DNA from: Candidatus Berkelbacteria bacterium
Lineage (GTDB): Bacteria > Patescibacteriota > UBA1384 > JACPKC01
Reading direction: 5' to 3'
Length of the DNA stretch: 51,258 nucleotides
Assembly: GCA_016198415.1 (NCBI GenBank)
Contig: JACQIO010000014.1
Location: forward strand, 1-51,258
Below, piece by piece: positions 19,374 to 29,861 of this stretch. The notes under the pieces were generated by a model. The model worked only from the letters and a program-made list of their open reading frames with translations, was not told the origin of the DNA and did not search any database. Numbering within the stretch: the first letter of the stretch is position 1; the number at the start of each line of letters is the position of its first letter. Both the position numbers and the translations under genes were made by a program.

Positions 19374-21370
19374 GGGAGTTCCTCCACGGTCGTGAGAATG
19401 CTGGCGGTACCAAGAAACTTCAGGGAGACGATGAGCGTGATGGTCATCTGCCACCGGCCATACCCCTCTGAGTACCAGCCCCTGGCCTTCGTCATCGGCC
19501 CCATGCTAGCAGCCGTCCCCGTCGAGGACAAGCGGAGGGATCGTTGGCAATCCGAGCGACGGAGCACCACGTCAGTCGCCGTCTGCTCAACCCGAACGGC
19601 CGGATCCAAGACAAAGCGGACCGTCGCAGTGTGCTCACGGTCGTCAGAAGCATCGACTCGGTCGACAATCTTAAGGCCGTGCGGACCGATGGCAATCGTC
19701 CGACGACACGTGACCGGACCAGTCTCGTTGAACCTGGCGTCGATCTGCCACTGCTGACGCTTGGGCTGCCACGCGCCGAGGACAGGCATCCCGTCACTCC
19801 GCAGCGTGAATAGGCCATGATCCTTCAGGGATCGTGGTTCGCGCCCGTCAATCTCAATCGTACTGTGGGATCTGACCGAGCGAAATCGATTGCGGACCTC
19901 GGGTTCAGCCGTATAGGTCCCGGTGCCTGGATCAACGATCCAAGCCTGCTCGGAAAAGTAGGCCAGGCTTCCCAGATCGTTGTGGCTGTGGCCGCCCCAG
20001 CCAGCGCGCCCCACCCCACCGCACCGGAGCAGAAGGGAGCGGTTGCCCTGCCGCCAGCTGGCGAATCCTCCGTTGGGAAAGTGCTGCGTGGCTGGGAGGG
20101 GTAAGGCCGTGATCTCGTCCCAGACTGTGGCGGGGAGACCACCGAGCAGCCAAAACGCCTCCGGCTGAGACTGGCTGGCTCCCGTCTTGAGCGATCCGTC
20201 ACCGAACTTGAGTGCCCCGAGGGCGAGGAGATACCGATGATCATTCAGGGACTGCCAGGTCCGATCATCAAAGATGAGGAAGCGCCCGTTGTCGTTATCG
20301 CCCACCTGAACGATTGACCCGTCTGGCTGGGTGTAGCTCATGACGAACCCCAGCATCCGGCGGATGACCTGCCGCTGGTTGGCAGTGACCGCGTGTCCGT
20401 GCCGCTCGAGCAAGAGCAGTGGGTAGGCAAAGAGCTCGAGCATCAAGCGGTGGTAACTGGTGCTCATCTCGTAGTCCACGCCATCGGGGAGAATCTGGCG
20501 GTCAAGCTGCGTGGTCAGGATCTCGAGGCCGGTCTTGAGCCACTGACGCGATTCGACAAACTCGGGCAGGAGGAGGCCGAGGAAGACCAGGCCGGCGCCG
20601 TTGCTGACGTAGTGGTTGCCCGGCGCCTCGGACACCTCCAAGTTGGCCATGATGTGACGAGCGTGGGCCAGGAGCGAGGTGCCGAACCGATCCAGGAAGT
20701 CCTGCGTGACCGCCGACGAGTCTTTGATGAAAGCGTAGCCGACGAGCCAGTTGGTCGCCCGAATGGCCACCTCCATGGAGACGCACCAGTTGGGCCCCAA
20801 CTCAGGCGGATTGTCAGCGATCCAGTCCTCGATGAGCTCAATCATCTCACGGGCGTAGCGCTCATCGCCGGTCAGCCAGTAGGCCTGGCCAAGGGTGGGA
20901 AACCACTGGCAACGAGACAGCTCCCATGGGACCTTGACGTCGTAGGGAACGGCCTTCGTCTCTTCCCAGTAGATGATCTCCGGCCAGTACGTTCGGTCCC
21001 AGATGTAGCCGGTCTTGACGTCCTCCCGCCAGCGGAGTTGCCGGCCATGGTCAACCGGCCCCGAGCCAAGCAGATCGAAGGTATGTGTCAGGTACCGATC
21101 GGCCGCCGCAATCACCTCACGATCGTGAGTTGGGAACTGGCGGCGGAGTGCCTGCACGAGCCGGGTACGATCGGTCACATCGAACAGAAACGGAGGATGG
21201 ACCCGGTCAACGAGCAGGGGGCGGGCCAAGGAGCGCCGGTAGGCATGAGCGGAGATGGCGGTCCCAAACCAGCGGATCCGGAGCCGTGTCAGGGCACGGC
21301 TGAGCCGTCCTCGACCGCCATGCCAGAGGTACGAGGCAAACCGCAGGCCGCGGCGAACAAGCGTTGCCAT
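19370..21370 (-). CDS. heparinase II/III family protein
   Basis: GNHYVSNGAGLVFLGLLLPE, DGVDYEMSTSYHRLMLELF, GGHSHNDLGSLAYF, YTAEPEVRNRFRSVRSHSTIEIDG. Confidence 0.88.
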   Translation of the reverse strand: MATLVRRGLRFASYLWHGGRGRLSRALTRLRIRWFGTAISAHAYRRSLARPLLVDRVHPPFLFDVTDRTRLVQALRRQFPTHDREVIAAADRYLTHTFDLLGSGPVDHGRQLRWREDVKTGYIWDRTYWPEIIYWEETKAVPYDVKVPWELSRCQWFPTLGQAYWLTGDERYAREMIELIEDWIADNPPELGPNWCVSMEVAIRATNWLVGYAFIKDSSAVTQDFLDRFGTSLLAHARHIMANLEVSEAPGNHYVSNGAGLVFLGLLLPEFVESRQWLKTGLEILTTQLDRQILPDGVDYEMSTSYHRLMLELFAYPLLLLERHGHAVTANQRQVIRRMLGFVMSYTQPDGSIVQVGDNDNGRFLIFDDRTWQSLNDHRYLLALGALKFGDGSLKTGASQSQPEAFWLLGGLPATVWDEITALPLPATQHFPNGGFASWRQGNRSLLLRCGGVGRAGWGGHSHNDLGSLAYFSEQAWIVDPGTGTYTAEPEVRNRFRSVRSHSTIEIDGREPRSLKDHGLFTLRSDGMPVLGAWQPKRQQWQIDARFNETGPVTCRRTIAIGPHGLKIVDRVDASDDREHTATVRFVLDPAVRVEQTATDVVLRRSDCQRSLRLSSTGTAASMGPMTKARGWYSEGYGRWQMTITLIVSLKFLGTASILTTVEELP

Positions 21371-21373
21371 ACG

Positions 21374-23011
21374 CTAGCCTTGACGACCGAGCGATCGGTA
21401 CGCAGCAATCACCCGATCGGCGTTCACCTTCCAGGTGTGACGATCAACCGCCGCCTGCCTCGCCTGCCGGCCAAGGCGACGCCGGAGCGGCTCGTTGCCA
21501 GCCACCTCCACGAGGGCCGCGGCGAGGGCCGGCGCATCGCCGGGAGCAACCAAGCGAGCGGTCTGGCCGTCAGTGAGAACCTGCCCGATCTGCTCCAGGT
21601 CCGAGGCGACGATCGCCCGACCCATCGCCATGTACTCAAACAGCTTGGTGGGGGAACCAAAGAACTTGGTGCCATCGGCATTTTGAATGTGTGGGGAGAC
21701 CAAAACATCGCACGCCGCCAGGTAGCTGGGGACGCGCTCGTGGGGCACGAGCCCGGCAAAAGTGACTCGATCAGCCACGCCGGCCCGCTCAACGGCTTGC
21801 TGGACATCCGGCTTGAGCAGGCCTTCGCCGATCATGAGGAAACGGAGACGCTTGAAGGCCTTGAGCGCCTGGGGAATCGCCTCGGCGAGGACGAGGACAC
21901 CGTGCCAAACCCCAAAGGTGCCCAGGAAGCCCACGAGAATCTCATCCTTGCGGACCTTGAGTTCTCGTCGAATCGGATGGCCGTCGACCTCAGGCGAGAA
22001 AACGGCCGGACTGACGCCGTTGGGATTGACGATGATCTTGGCCGGATCCGCGCCCAGACGAACGAGATCATCCTTGAGGACCTCGGAGACCACGAAGAGC
22101 CGGTGCGCCGCTCGGAACTGGACCTGCTCAAAGAGCCAGAGGAGCCAGCGGAAACCGGCCGAGTCCCACTGGGTGCGGAGCCAGTACTCAGAGTTATTGA
22201 CCTCCAAGAAGAGCGGGATGTGGAGGAGACGAGCCAGGATGGCCGTCGCCACGTGGTAGCCGCTGTGCCGGTGGTAGAGGAAGTCCGGTCGCTCGCGCCG
22301 CAAGATCGGCAGCGCCTTCGCGATCAGCGTCAGATTGTAGGCCATCTCGGTGCTTTCTGGGAAGAAGTCGAAGGCCCTCGGGTACCCGAACCGGTAGAGG
22401 GGCGTCGTCGTCTCGTCGAGCGTGGCCGGCACGACCGAGGCGACGAAGAACTGGCGATGACCACCCTCAAGCACGCCATCGGTGAAGCCGCGGATGTGGG
22501 TAAAGGAACCACCGAGCTGCTTGCCCAAGTAGTAGTCGGTCCGGAAGAAGGCGATCGTGAGTGGACGGCGCCGGGTGGGCGTCACTGGGATCGGCCGGAG
22601 CGTGAGCCAGAGTGCCGGCAGGGCCATCAGCCAAGCGACGGCGAGGAGGTAGCTCGCGAGAATGTCGAGCGCGATTCTCGGCAGGTCGGCGAGAACGAAC
22701 GCGGTGCGCGAGAAGACAATCCGATTGCCCTGGTCGTCACGCAGCTCACGATGTCTCACGTTCGTGAGGATCCCAATCGCCTTGAAGATGAAGAGGCGGC
22801 GACGCTGCCGGAGATCTTCGGAGGCAATGATCAGCCGATTGCCGCGGATTCCCCAGAGCGCACGGACTGCACCGAGCACGCCGCGGGCGCGGAGGGCGGT
22901 AGCTTGGTGATCGACAAGCTCGTCGGCGGCGTACGCCCGCTCGAGTCCCTCCCGGATACGGCGGTAGGTCTCGTCCGTCGTGTCCGACAGACGAAGGAGG
23001 TGGATTGTCAT
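21374..23011 (-). CDS. glycosyltransferase family 4
   Basis: MTIHLLRLSDTTDETY start; VNPNGVSPAVFSPEVDG; GTFGVWHGVLVLAEAI; SPTKLFEYMAMGRAIVASDLEQIGQVL. Confidence 0.88.
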   Translation of the reverse strand: MTIHLLRLSDTTDETYRRIREGLERAYAADELVDHQATALRARGVLGAVRALWGIRGNRLIIASEDLRQRRRLFIFKAIGILTNVRHRELRDDQGNRIVFSRTAFVLADLPRIALDILASYLLAVAWLMALPALWLTLRPIPVTPTRRRPLTIAFFRTDYYLGKQLGGSFTHIRGFTDGVLEGGHRQFFVASVVPATLDETTTPLYRFGYPRAFDFFPESTEMAYNLTLIAKALPILRRERPDFLYHRHSGYHVATAILARLLHIPLFLEVNNSEYWLRTQWDSAGFRWLLWLFEQVQFRAAHRLFVVSEVLKDDLVRLGADPAKIIVNPNGVSPAVFSPEVDGHPIRRELKVRKDEILVGFLGTFGVWHGVLVLAEAIPQALKAFKRLRFLMIGEGLLKPDVQQAVERAGVADRVTFAGLVPHERVPSYLAACDVLVSPHIQNADGTKFFGSPTKLFEYMAMGRAIVASDLEQIGQVLTDGQTARLVAPGDAPALAAALVEVAGNEPLRRRLGRQARQAAVDRHTWKVNADRVIAAYRSLGRQG

Positions 23012-23015
23012 ACCA

Positions 23016-23762
23016 CTACGGCTTCTTGGCGAGGTACCCGATCCGTTCGCCGAGGTAGACGAACGGCACTGCCAATCGCTCCACCCAGAGTGGGACGGTC
23101 CCAACCGGCCGATTCTCTGAGGTGAACTCGAGGATCTCCAGGCCGGCCCGTTGCAGGAACCGCTTCAGCTCCCAAGGGGTGAAGAAGTACGAGTACCCGT
23201 AGTCCGTTCGGTCACCCCGCCGCTGGTTGGCTCGGTGGCGCAGGTAAAAGAGGCTGTAGCGATTCGGCTCCGTGAGGATCACGTGACCACCTCGCTTGGT
23301 CACCCGAACCATCTCGGCCAGCGCTGCCTGACGGCCGTCGTGGGTTGGGATGTGCTCAATCGTTGAGAACGAGACGCTGATGTCGAACGACTCGTCGGCA
23401 AACGGGAGTCGCTTCGTGGCGTCGGCAACTTGGAAGGTCACCCGCTTCTGGCCTGTGTCACTCATCTCACGTTCGAGAATCTTCTGCGCTACGTCGAGGC
23501 TCTGCTTGTGGAGATCAATCGCCACCCACTCTTTCGCCAGACGTGAGAAGATGAGCTCGTCGATTGGTTCCGAGCAGCCAACGTTGAGGACCCGTTTCCC
23601 TCGCGGATTAGCCTGCATGAGGAGCGTCCAGTCGGAGAGCGCTTTCCGGGCCAAGTAGCCTGGATTGACCCGATGGCCTTCCCTGAGAAAGAAGCGCTCG
23701 GCCAGGTAGTCGTACGCATCCATGACCTTCGTCACATCAACGGTTGTTCCGGCATCAACCAT
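23016..23762 (-). CDS. class I SAM-dependent methyltransferase
   Basis: KRVLNVGCSEPIDELIFSRL; LPFADESFDISVSFSTIEHI. Confidence 0.85.
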   Translation of the reverse strand: MVDAGTTVDVTKVMDAYDYLAERFFLREGHRVNPGYLARKALSDWTLLMQANPRGKRVLNVGCSEPIDELIFSRLAKEWVAIDLHKQSLDVAQKILEREMSDTGQKRVTFQVADATKRLPFADESFDISVSFSTIEHIPTHDGRQAALAEMVRVTKRGGHVILTEPNRYSLFYLRHRANQRRGDRTDYGYSYFFTPWELKRFLQRAGLEILEFTSENRPVGTVPLWVERLAVPFVYLGERIGYLAKKP

Positions 23763-23765
23763 GGG

Positions 23766-25049
23766 TTACTCCTGAGATCTGCTGACTTGGCGCCACAATT
23801 GTACCAAATCAGACCGTCTTGGCACGAGGACTGCCGCGAGTGGCGTGGCGCTGAGACTCCGGAAGTAGAGGAGGGACAGAGCCAACATCACACCGTAGGC
23901 CGCCACGGAGGCAAGGGCTGCGCCACCGATCCCGAGCGTGGGAATGAAGGCGAGGTTGAGGAGGAGGTTGACTCCCAGGCCGAGGCCAACGATGCCCACG
24001 GCGGTGATGGGAAGACCGCGAGCCGCGAAGTTGTTCATAAGGATCGTCTCGAGTGAGAGAAAGTAGATACCCGGCAGCAGGATCAGCGTTGGAGCGACGG
24101 CGCCGGCGAAGGCGGTCCCGTAGAGGAGTGGGATGAGCCAGTAGGCAGCCAAGCCGCCCACCAAGAGAATCGCGGCCATGATGACAACGAGCGTGCGGAC
24201 AACCTGCGCAGTGAGCAGATCACGCCGCTCGGGCTCGGCGGTGGCGATTGGGAAAAAGAGCGTGCCAGTCGTAATCGCGACAAGGTACAGGGCATCAACA
24301 GCGAAGGCGGCGATTGAGTAGACCCCGGTTGCCTCGTTCCCCAAGAAGTGGGTGACGAGTAAGAGATCGGAGCGGATGACGAGGTAGGCGAGCAGGGTCG
24401 CGGCGTAGGCTCGGAGACCATAGCGAAACATCAACCGAAACAGGCTTGGATCTGGGCGGCGGGCGGGAAGCGCCCGAACTGCTCGAAAGTGGGCCAGAGT
24501 CACGCCAACCGCGATCACTGTGCCGGCCACGATGAGCGCGTCCGCTCCAACCTGCCACAGAACCACCAGGAGGATGCTCACCCCGGTTGCCACGACGTTA
24601 CTCCCAACATCCAGGAGGTTATAGGTGCGAATCCGCCTGAGCGCGAGAAGGATATTCTGAGCCAGGGAGGTGAAGAACATGAACGGGACGCTCGCCAGGC
24701 CGATGAGAAGGATGGGTCTCGGCACGTCACCCACGATCGATGGCCAAGCCCAAGCCGCCACGGACGCGGCGCCGGCCATGATGCCACCCAGGACCATCGA
24801 TGCCCAAACCGAGTGGCCCAGGATCTTGGGCAGGAGCGACCGATCTTTGGCCAGGAAGTACGTGTTGGCGTTCGGTAGGCCAAGGTTGCCAACTTGGAGC
24901 GCAATCCCCGCCAGGGCCGTCACCGCCGCCAGGACGCCCTTGTCATGGGGCCCAAGAAAACGGGCCACGATGATGCTCGAGAGCACCCCGAGGAAAAAGA
25001 CCGTGCCCTTCGCCAAAAACGTCCAGCCAACCGAGCGGACAAAGCTCAC
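23766..25049 (-). CDS. polysaccharide flippase (Wzx/MATE-like)
   Basis: SVGWTFLAKGTVFFLGVLSSIIVARFLGPHDKGVLAAV; about 12 TM segments; GTG start. Confidence 0.85.
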   Translation of the reverse strand: MSFVRSVGWTFLAKGTVFFLGVLSSIIVARFLGPHDKGVLAAVTALAGIALQVGNLGLPNANTYFLAKDRSLLPKILGHSVWASMVLGGIMAGAASVAAWAWPSIVGDVPRPILLIGLASVPFMFFTSLAQNILLALRRIRTYNLLDVGSNVVATGVSILLVVLWQVGADALIVAGTVIAVGVTLAHFRAVRALPARRPDPSLFRLMFRYGLRAYAATLLAYLVIRSDLLLVTHFLGNEATGVYSIAAFAVDALYLVAITTGTLFFPIATAEPERRDLLTAQVVRTLVVIMAAILLVGGLAAYWLIPLLYGTAFAGAVAPTLILLPGIYFLSLETILMNNFAARGLPITAVGIVGLGLGVNLLLNLAFIPTLGIGGAALASVAAYGVMLALSLLYFRSLSATPLAAVLVPRRSDLVQLWRQVSRSQE

Positions 25050-26989
25050 CGCGCCCCCGCGATCCAGTGATCGTACCAGAGGGAGAGATTGAAGAGCGTC
25101 CAAAGCTGGAAGCTCGTATCCCCTCGCCCCGACCGGTGCCGATCAATCAGTTCACGAACGTGATCGTAGTCAAAGTAGCCGCGCTCCCGAATCCCTGAGG
25201 TGAGGAGCGTCTCCTCGAGCGTCTCGCCGAGTTCCTTGAGGAACCACTCGCGAATCGGTGCCCCAAAGCCCATCTTCTTCCGGTAGATGATCTCGTGCGG
25301 GATGAGGCCCTCAACCGCCTTCTTTAAGATGTACTTGGGCGTCCGTCCCTTGATCTTCATCTGCCAGGGGATGTTCATTGCCAACTCGACCAACTGGTGA
25401 TCCAGGAAGGGGGTCCGGGACTCAATCGAGACCGATGCGGTGATCTTGTCAACCCGCATGAGCAGAAGCTCGGCCAGACGGAGCTTGAGCTCCACGTAGA
25501 TCATCCGCTCCAGGAAGTCCGACTCGGGTTTCTGCTGGGCGATCGCGTCGTAGTACGGCTGGATCACCTCGAGCGAGGACCGGGTGGTCAGACGGGCGCG
25601 AAAGGCTGGGTCAATCAGACGGGCCTTGTCCCACTCCGTGAAGGTGACCGCCCCGCCCCAGAAGATCGGCTCGTCGTGGGCCAAGCGACGCAGGTACTCG
25701 ATGCCCAAGTCCGTGCCGCGCCTCCCAAACCACCAGCGCCCGCCGCGGTAGAGGAGCTGGCGGAGCAACGCGGGGATCTGCTGGAGATAGCGCCACCGAT
25801 CCAAGTAGAGGTTGGCAATCTGGAGGTAGCCTGAATAGCCCGAGAAGAGCTCATCCGAGCCCTCGCCCACTTGAGCGACGATTACCCCGGAGTCGCGGAT
25901 CAGCTTGGAGACGAAGTAGAGCGGGATGTTGACCGGATCAGAGATCGGCTCGTCTTGACTCTGGACCATCTTTGGCAGGTAAGCCGCGCAGTCGTGCTGA
26001 TTGATCAGGATCTCATGGTGCTCGGTGCCGTAGCGCTTGGCGACCAACCGGGCGTACTCAAACTCGTTGTACTGTTGGTGATCCTCAAACCCCACGCAGA
26101 AGGTCTTGACTGGACCGGTCGCAAACTCCTTGAAGTAGTGGACGTTCGTCGACGAGTCGATCCCACCGGATAGAAACACGCCGATCGGGACATCGCTCAT
26201 CATCCGGCGCTGCACCGAGTCACTCAGGTGGCGCCGAATCTGCTCGATGAGCCAGCCTTCGTCAAAGTAGTCCCGCCGCCAGTGCTCGGGCCGTTGGACA
26301 ATCGCGTCCCAGTACTGCCAGGTGGTCAGCTTCCCAGTTTTCTGATCGAGCGTCCCGGCCCAACCAGCCGGGAGCTTACTAATGCCGGCAAAGAGGGTCT
26401 GCGGCGCCGGGGTGACCAGGAACGACAGGTAGTGGTAGAGGGCCTCCTCGTTGACGTCCCGCCTGACCCGCGGATCGGCCAGAATCGCCTTGATCTCCGA
26501 GGCAAAGCGGAAGGTGTCACCGGTGGTCGTGTAGTAGAACGGTTTCTTGCCCAGGCGATCTCGAGCAAAGAAGAGCTGCTGCTTCCGCTCATCCCAGATG
26601 GCAAAGGCGAACATGCCATGGAGGCGATCGAGGCAGTCCAGTCCGTACTCCTCGTAGGCGTGGAGAATTGTTTCGGTGTCGCTCTGTGATCGGTACCGGT
26701 GGCCGCGCCGCTCGAGCTCGGGTCGAAGGTCTCGATGGTTGTAGATCTCACCATTGAAGACGATCCAGACCGTCCCATCCTCGTTGCTCATCGGCTGATG
26801 GCCGGCTGGCGAGAGGTCGACGATCGAGAGGCGCCGGAAACCAAGGCCGACGGTCTTGCGCTCATTGAGGTAGAGTCCGTCATCGTCCGGACCACGGTGG
26901 GTCATCGTGTCCCGCATGCACGACAAGAGCGCCGGGTCAACCCGCTCGCGCGATCGACGGAGCTGAACGACGCCAGTGATCCCGCACAT
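25046..26989 (-). CDS. asnB: asparagine synthase (glutamine-hydrolyzing)
   Basis: MCGITGVVQ N-terminal Cys, MTHRGPDDDGLY, FNGEIYNH, GVFLSGGIDSS, GEGSDELFSGY. Confidence 0.95.
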   Translation of the reverse strand: MCGITGVVQLRRSRERVDPALLSCMRDTMTHRGPDDDGLYLNERKTVGLGFRRLSIVDLSPAGHQPMSNEDGTVWIVFNGEIYNHRDLRPELERRGHRYRSQSDTETILHAYEEYGLDCLDRLHGMFAFAIWDERKQQLFFARDRLGKKPFYYTTTGDTFRFASEIKAILADPRVRRDVNEEALYHYLSFLVTPAPQTLFAGISKLPAGWAGTLDQKTGKLTTWQYWDAIVQRPEHWRRDYFDEGWLIEQIRRHLSDSVQRRMMSDVPIGVFLSGGIDSSTNVHYFKEFATGPVKTFCVGFEDHQQYNEFEYARLVAKRYGTEHHEILINQHDCAAYLPKMVQSQDEPISDPVNIPLYFVSKLIRDSGVIVAQVGEGSDELFSGYSGYLQIANLYLDRWRYLQQIPALLRQLLYRGGRWWFGRRGTDLGIEYLRRLAHDEPIFWGGAVTFTEWDKARLIDPAFRARLTTRSSLEVIQPYYDAIAQQKPESDFLERMIYVELKLRLAELLLMRVDKITASVSIESRTPFLDHQLVELAMNIPWQMKIKGRTPKYILKKAVEGLIPHEIIYRKKMGFGAPIREWFLKELGETLEETLLTSGIRERGYFDYDHVRELIDRHRSGRGDTSFQLWTLFNLSLWYDHWIAGAR

Positions 26990-26992
26990 CCG

Positions 26993-28168
26993 TTACGCCC
27001 TCGCCCGAACCAGCCCCAACCATCCCTTGGCAAGCGCGGCATTGATACTGGAGAGTCCATAGAGCGTTGCCAGCGCGAGGAAACTCAGGAGGTAGTGAGG
27101 CGTGGGTATGACCAGGAGCCCGGGCAGGGCCCCAAAGGCCATGGCTGCCCAGAACGCCCACTCCTGCCACGCCGGCAGCCGGGTGATGAGTTTGGCCACG
27201 AGGCCGAGATTAGCAAACTTGAGGAGGAAGAAGAACACGATCCCGAGCTTGGCGAAGATGGTGTCAAAGAAGAAGCGGGGCTCGGTTCGCAGGATCTCAA
27301 ACACTTGCTGCTTGAGGATGGCTTCGTACTCGGCCGAGACGTAGTCAACGTCCGGATTGACACTGCGGGCCGCCTGGTCGGCGACCGTGTCGGAGTAGGT
27401 GATCCCAAACGGGTTGAAGGGAGGGGCGAGGTAGCCGAAGCCGATGTACAGGTTGTGCCAGATGGGATGAACATCTTCGACTGGCAGGTAGCCTGGTTGA
27501 TGAGCGACCAAGTAGGCATCCCGATTGGCAATGAGGCCCGTGAAGACGAGCTGGATAACGGCCAGTCCGGCAACGAGAAAGAGCGCGAACGCCACCCGGG
27601 TTTTCAGGGCCAAGGTGGGCACGCTGCCGAGCGCGACCACCATGAAGATGAGGACGACCGTCCCCGAGTGACTTCGGATCAAGTTGCTGCTCGCCATCAG
27701 TAGGCCAGCCAGGAAGAAGAAGCCAGCATGCCAGCGCGAGACCTTCCCACCGTCTAGGAACGCCAGGAAGGCCGGGATGAGGAGCAGTGGCGCGATGGCC
27801 GAGATGACGTAGACATCCCAGATGAAGAGGCCGTAGGTTGCCAGGAGGCCCAGAGCAATCGTGGCAACCAATCGCTCAGGCCACGAACGAAAGAGTCGCC
27901 AGGTGGCGATGAGACCGACCACCAACGCACTCACCATGAGACCCCAGAAGAAGACAACCTGGGCTTGGTCCACAGGAATATCGAGCCAGCGGGCCAAGGC
28001 GGGGATGAACCAGTAGATCCCGACGTCGTCCGTGAATCCAGCTGGCGCCAACTGACCATCTGGCAGCTCCGACACGAGTGGGGTGCCGGTTCGCTCAAGA
28101 CCATGCAACGCCTGCTCGAGGCTGTCCTGGCGGGACTGCATGAACGGCCGGACGAGTGACTCCAACAT
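26993..28168 (-). CDS. polytopic membrane protein (paralog of 28271-29473)
   Basis: Multiple TM; FTDDVGIYWFIPALARWLDIPVDQA parallels YSDDLGSYAFIPLIARLLDVSLDQA in the next gene. Confidence 0.7.
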   Translation of the reverse strand: MLESLVRPFMQSRQDSLEQALHGLERTGTPLVSELPDGQLAPAGFTDDVGIYWFIPALARWLDIPVDQAQVVFFWGLMVSALVVGLIATWRLFRSWPERLVATIALGLLATYGLFIWDVYVISAIAPLLLIPAFLAFLDGGKVSRWHAGFFFLAGLLMASSNLIRSHSGTVVLIFMVVALGSVPTLALKTRVAFALFLVAGLAVIQLVFTGLIANRDAYLVAHQPGYLPVEDVHPIWHNLYIGFGYLAPPFNPFGITYSDTVADQAARSVNPDVDYVSAEYEAILKQQVFEILRTEPRFFFDTIFAKLGIVFFFLLKFANLGLVAKLITRLPAWQEWAFWAAMAFGALPGLLVIPTPHYLLSFLALATLYGLSSINAALAKGWLGLVRARA

Positions 28169-28193
28169 ACTCGCGCTCCTCTCAGGCTATCGG

Positions 28194-28237
28194 AGATCGC
28201 AGATTGCATCGTCGATCGACGACTTGATCTGCGATCT
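28194..28237. repeat. nested palindrome/terminator-like inverted repeat
   Basis: AGATCGCAGAT...ATCTGCGATCT enclosing TCGTCGATCGACGA. Confidence 0.6.
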
Positions 28238-28270
28238 TGGCTCGACCCTACCAGGGGTGATCGGCAAATG

Positions 28271-29473
28271 CTAGAGGGTCACCGAACGTGACTGGTACCT
28301 CGGCCACTGGGGCCGTCCACCCGTGCGCCAGACGCTCACCGCGTGGGCGAGACTGAGCGCACCATAGAGGACAGCCAGGGCCGCGAGACCCATGAAGTAG
28401 GGCGCGACTGGTAAGGCAACGAGGGCGGGCAGGGCTGCAAAGCCGATCGCCGGCCAGAACGCCCACTCGACCGCAATCGGCTTGGGAAAGAGGAGGCTTG
28501 CGAGAAGACCAAGGTTGGCCAGGAGGAGGAAGTAGAGGCCGAGGACCCCGAGTTTGGCCGCCAGCGTGGTCAGGATGAAGAGCGGGTCGGTACGGACAAG
28601 GGTCAGGACCGCCTGCTTGAGGGCAGCGTCGTAGCGAGCCGAAAGGTAGGGAGCCTCAGGGTCAATTCGCTTGGCCGCCTCAGCCGCGACCGAGTCATCC
28701 CAACGGATGTCATACCGGTTGTCGAGGAATCCAAGCCCCACGTAGGCCGGGTGCCAGAGCGGGTGGCTCGCCCCCCGCTCTTCGTAGCGTGGCTCGTGCG
28801 CGTGCAGATACCGATCCCGTTGTGCAACCAGAAGCTGCATGGCGAGGAGCGGAATGAGGACGCCAACCGCGAGGCTCGCCATGAGGCCCAGGCGCTGCGT
28901 CCACCGAAACTCTCTGGCCAGGAGGACGAGCACGAGGATAAAGAGGATGACTGGCGTCGCGGCGTGCGCTCGGATAAGCTGACTCGCCCCAAGCCCAACC
29001 CCGGCAACTAGCAGGAAGAGCGGGAGGGCGGGGCTCCGAGCCCAGCGTGTCACGAGGACGAGGAAGAGCGGGAGGACCGCAACGACCGCCATCGCCGGTA
29101 CGACGTACACGTCACCAATTCGGAGAGACCGGTAGACTAGGAAGGCGATGCCGAAGGCCAGCATGAGCCGTTCCGGCCAGCGTCGGAAGAGGAGCCAGCT
29201 GCCCACCAAGCCAAGGAGCGTACTCAACCCGATGATGCCGACGAAGAAGATCGTGATCGCTTGATCAAGTGAGACATCGAGAAGTCGCGCGATCAGTGGG
29301 ATGAAGGCATAGCTGCCGAGATCATCGGAGTAGCCGGCGGCAAAAAGCGTCCCGGCAAAGCCCGGGCTGGGTTCGCCCGGCGCCAGACCCACCAGCGGCT
29401 GGCCGGTCGCTGCGTACCCGTCGACCGCCCGGACGAGGTCTTGGTAGCGGCTGTCCATGATGACCATGCGAGA
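28271..29473 (-). CDS. polytopic membrane protein (paralog of 26993-28168)
   Basis: Multiple TM ORF; start approximate (within the 28271-29530 ORF). Confidence 0.65.
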   Translation of the reverse strand, partial: SRMVIMDSRYQDLVRAVDGYAATGQPLVGLAPGEPSPGFAGTLFAAGYSDDLGSYAFIPLIARLLDVSLDQAITIFFVGIIGLSTLLGLVGSWLLFRRWPERLMLAFGIAFLVYRSLRIGDVYVVPAMAVVAVLPLFLVLVTRWARSPALPLFLLVAGVGLGASQLIRAHAATPVILFILVLVLLAREFRWTQRLGLMASLAVGVLIPLLAMQLLVAQRDRYLHAHEPRYEERGASHPLWHPAYVGLGFLDNRYDIRWDDSVAAEAAKRIDPEAPYLSARYDAALKQAVLTLVRTDPLFILTTLAAKLGVLGLYFLLLANLGLLASLLFPKPIAVEWAFWPAIGFAALPALVALPVAPYFMGLAALAVLYGALSLAHAVSVWRTGGRPQWPRYQSRSVTL

Positions 29474-29477
29474 CTCC

Positions 29478-29861
29478 CTACGATCGTGAGATGTGTCGGG
29501 GACGGAATACCCACAGCTTGTAGAGTACAAACGAGACCGTCAAGTAGACAACGCCGGCGGCCAGCTGCGCGAGGTACGGGTTGACACCGGCATTCAAGAC
29601 CGCTTGGAGGGTGGCGAGGTTGGCAGCGTACGCCAAGATGAAGGTGGTCAGGAATGGCCCGATCTCGTGACCAACCGCGTTCTGACTCCGGAAGTTCCAG
29701 GTCCGGTTGAGGCCAAAGGAGACGATCAGCCCAACCGCGTAGCCCAGGGCGTTGGCCGGCGCGGGCGCGACATCGGCGAGCGCCATCGCCCCAAAAATCA
29801 CCAGGTACCCAACGGCGCTATTGAGGATGCCGATCAGGCCGAACTTGATCAGATGGATCAT
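29478..29861 (-). CDS. GtrA-like membrane protein
   Basis: FGLIGILNSAVGYLVIFGAMAL, NALGYAVGLIVSFGLNRTWNF, VYLTVSFVLYKLWVF. Confidence 0.85.
   Translation of the reverse strand: MIHLIKFGLIGILNSAVGYLVIFGAMALADVAPAPANALGYAVGLIVSFGLNRTWNFRSQNAVGHEIGPFLTTFILAYAANLATLQAVLNAGVNPYLAQLAAGVVYLTVSFVLYKLWVFRPRHISRS

Noticed and set aside
20393-23125. 910-aa plus-strand ORF
   Set aside because: Antisense to the heparinase, glycosyltransferase and methyltransferase genes, which have clear family motifs; its low-complexity RGE/charged composition is typical of a spurious high-GC antisense ORF.
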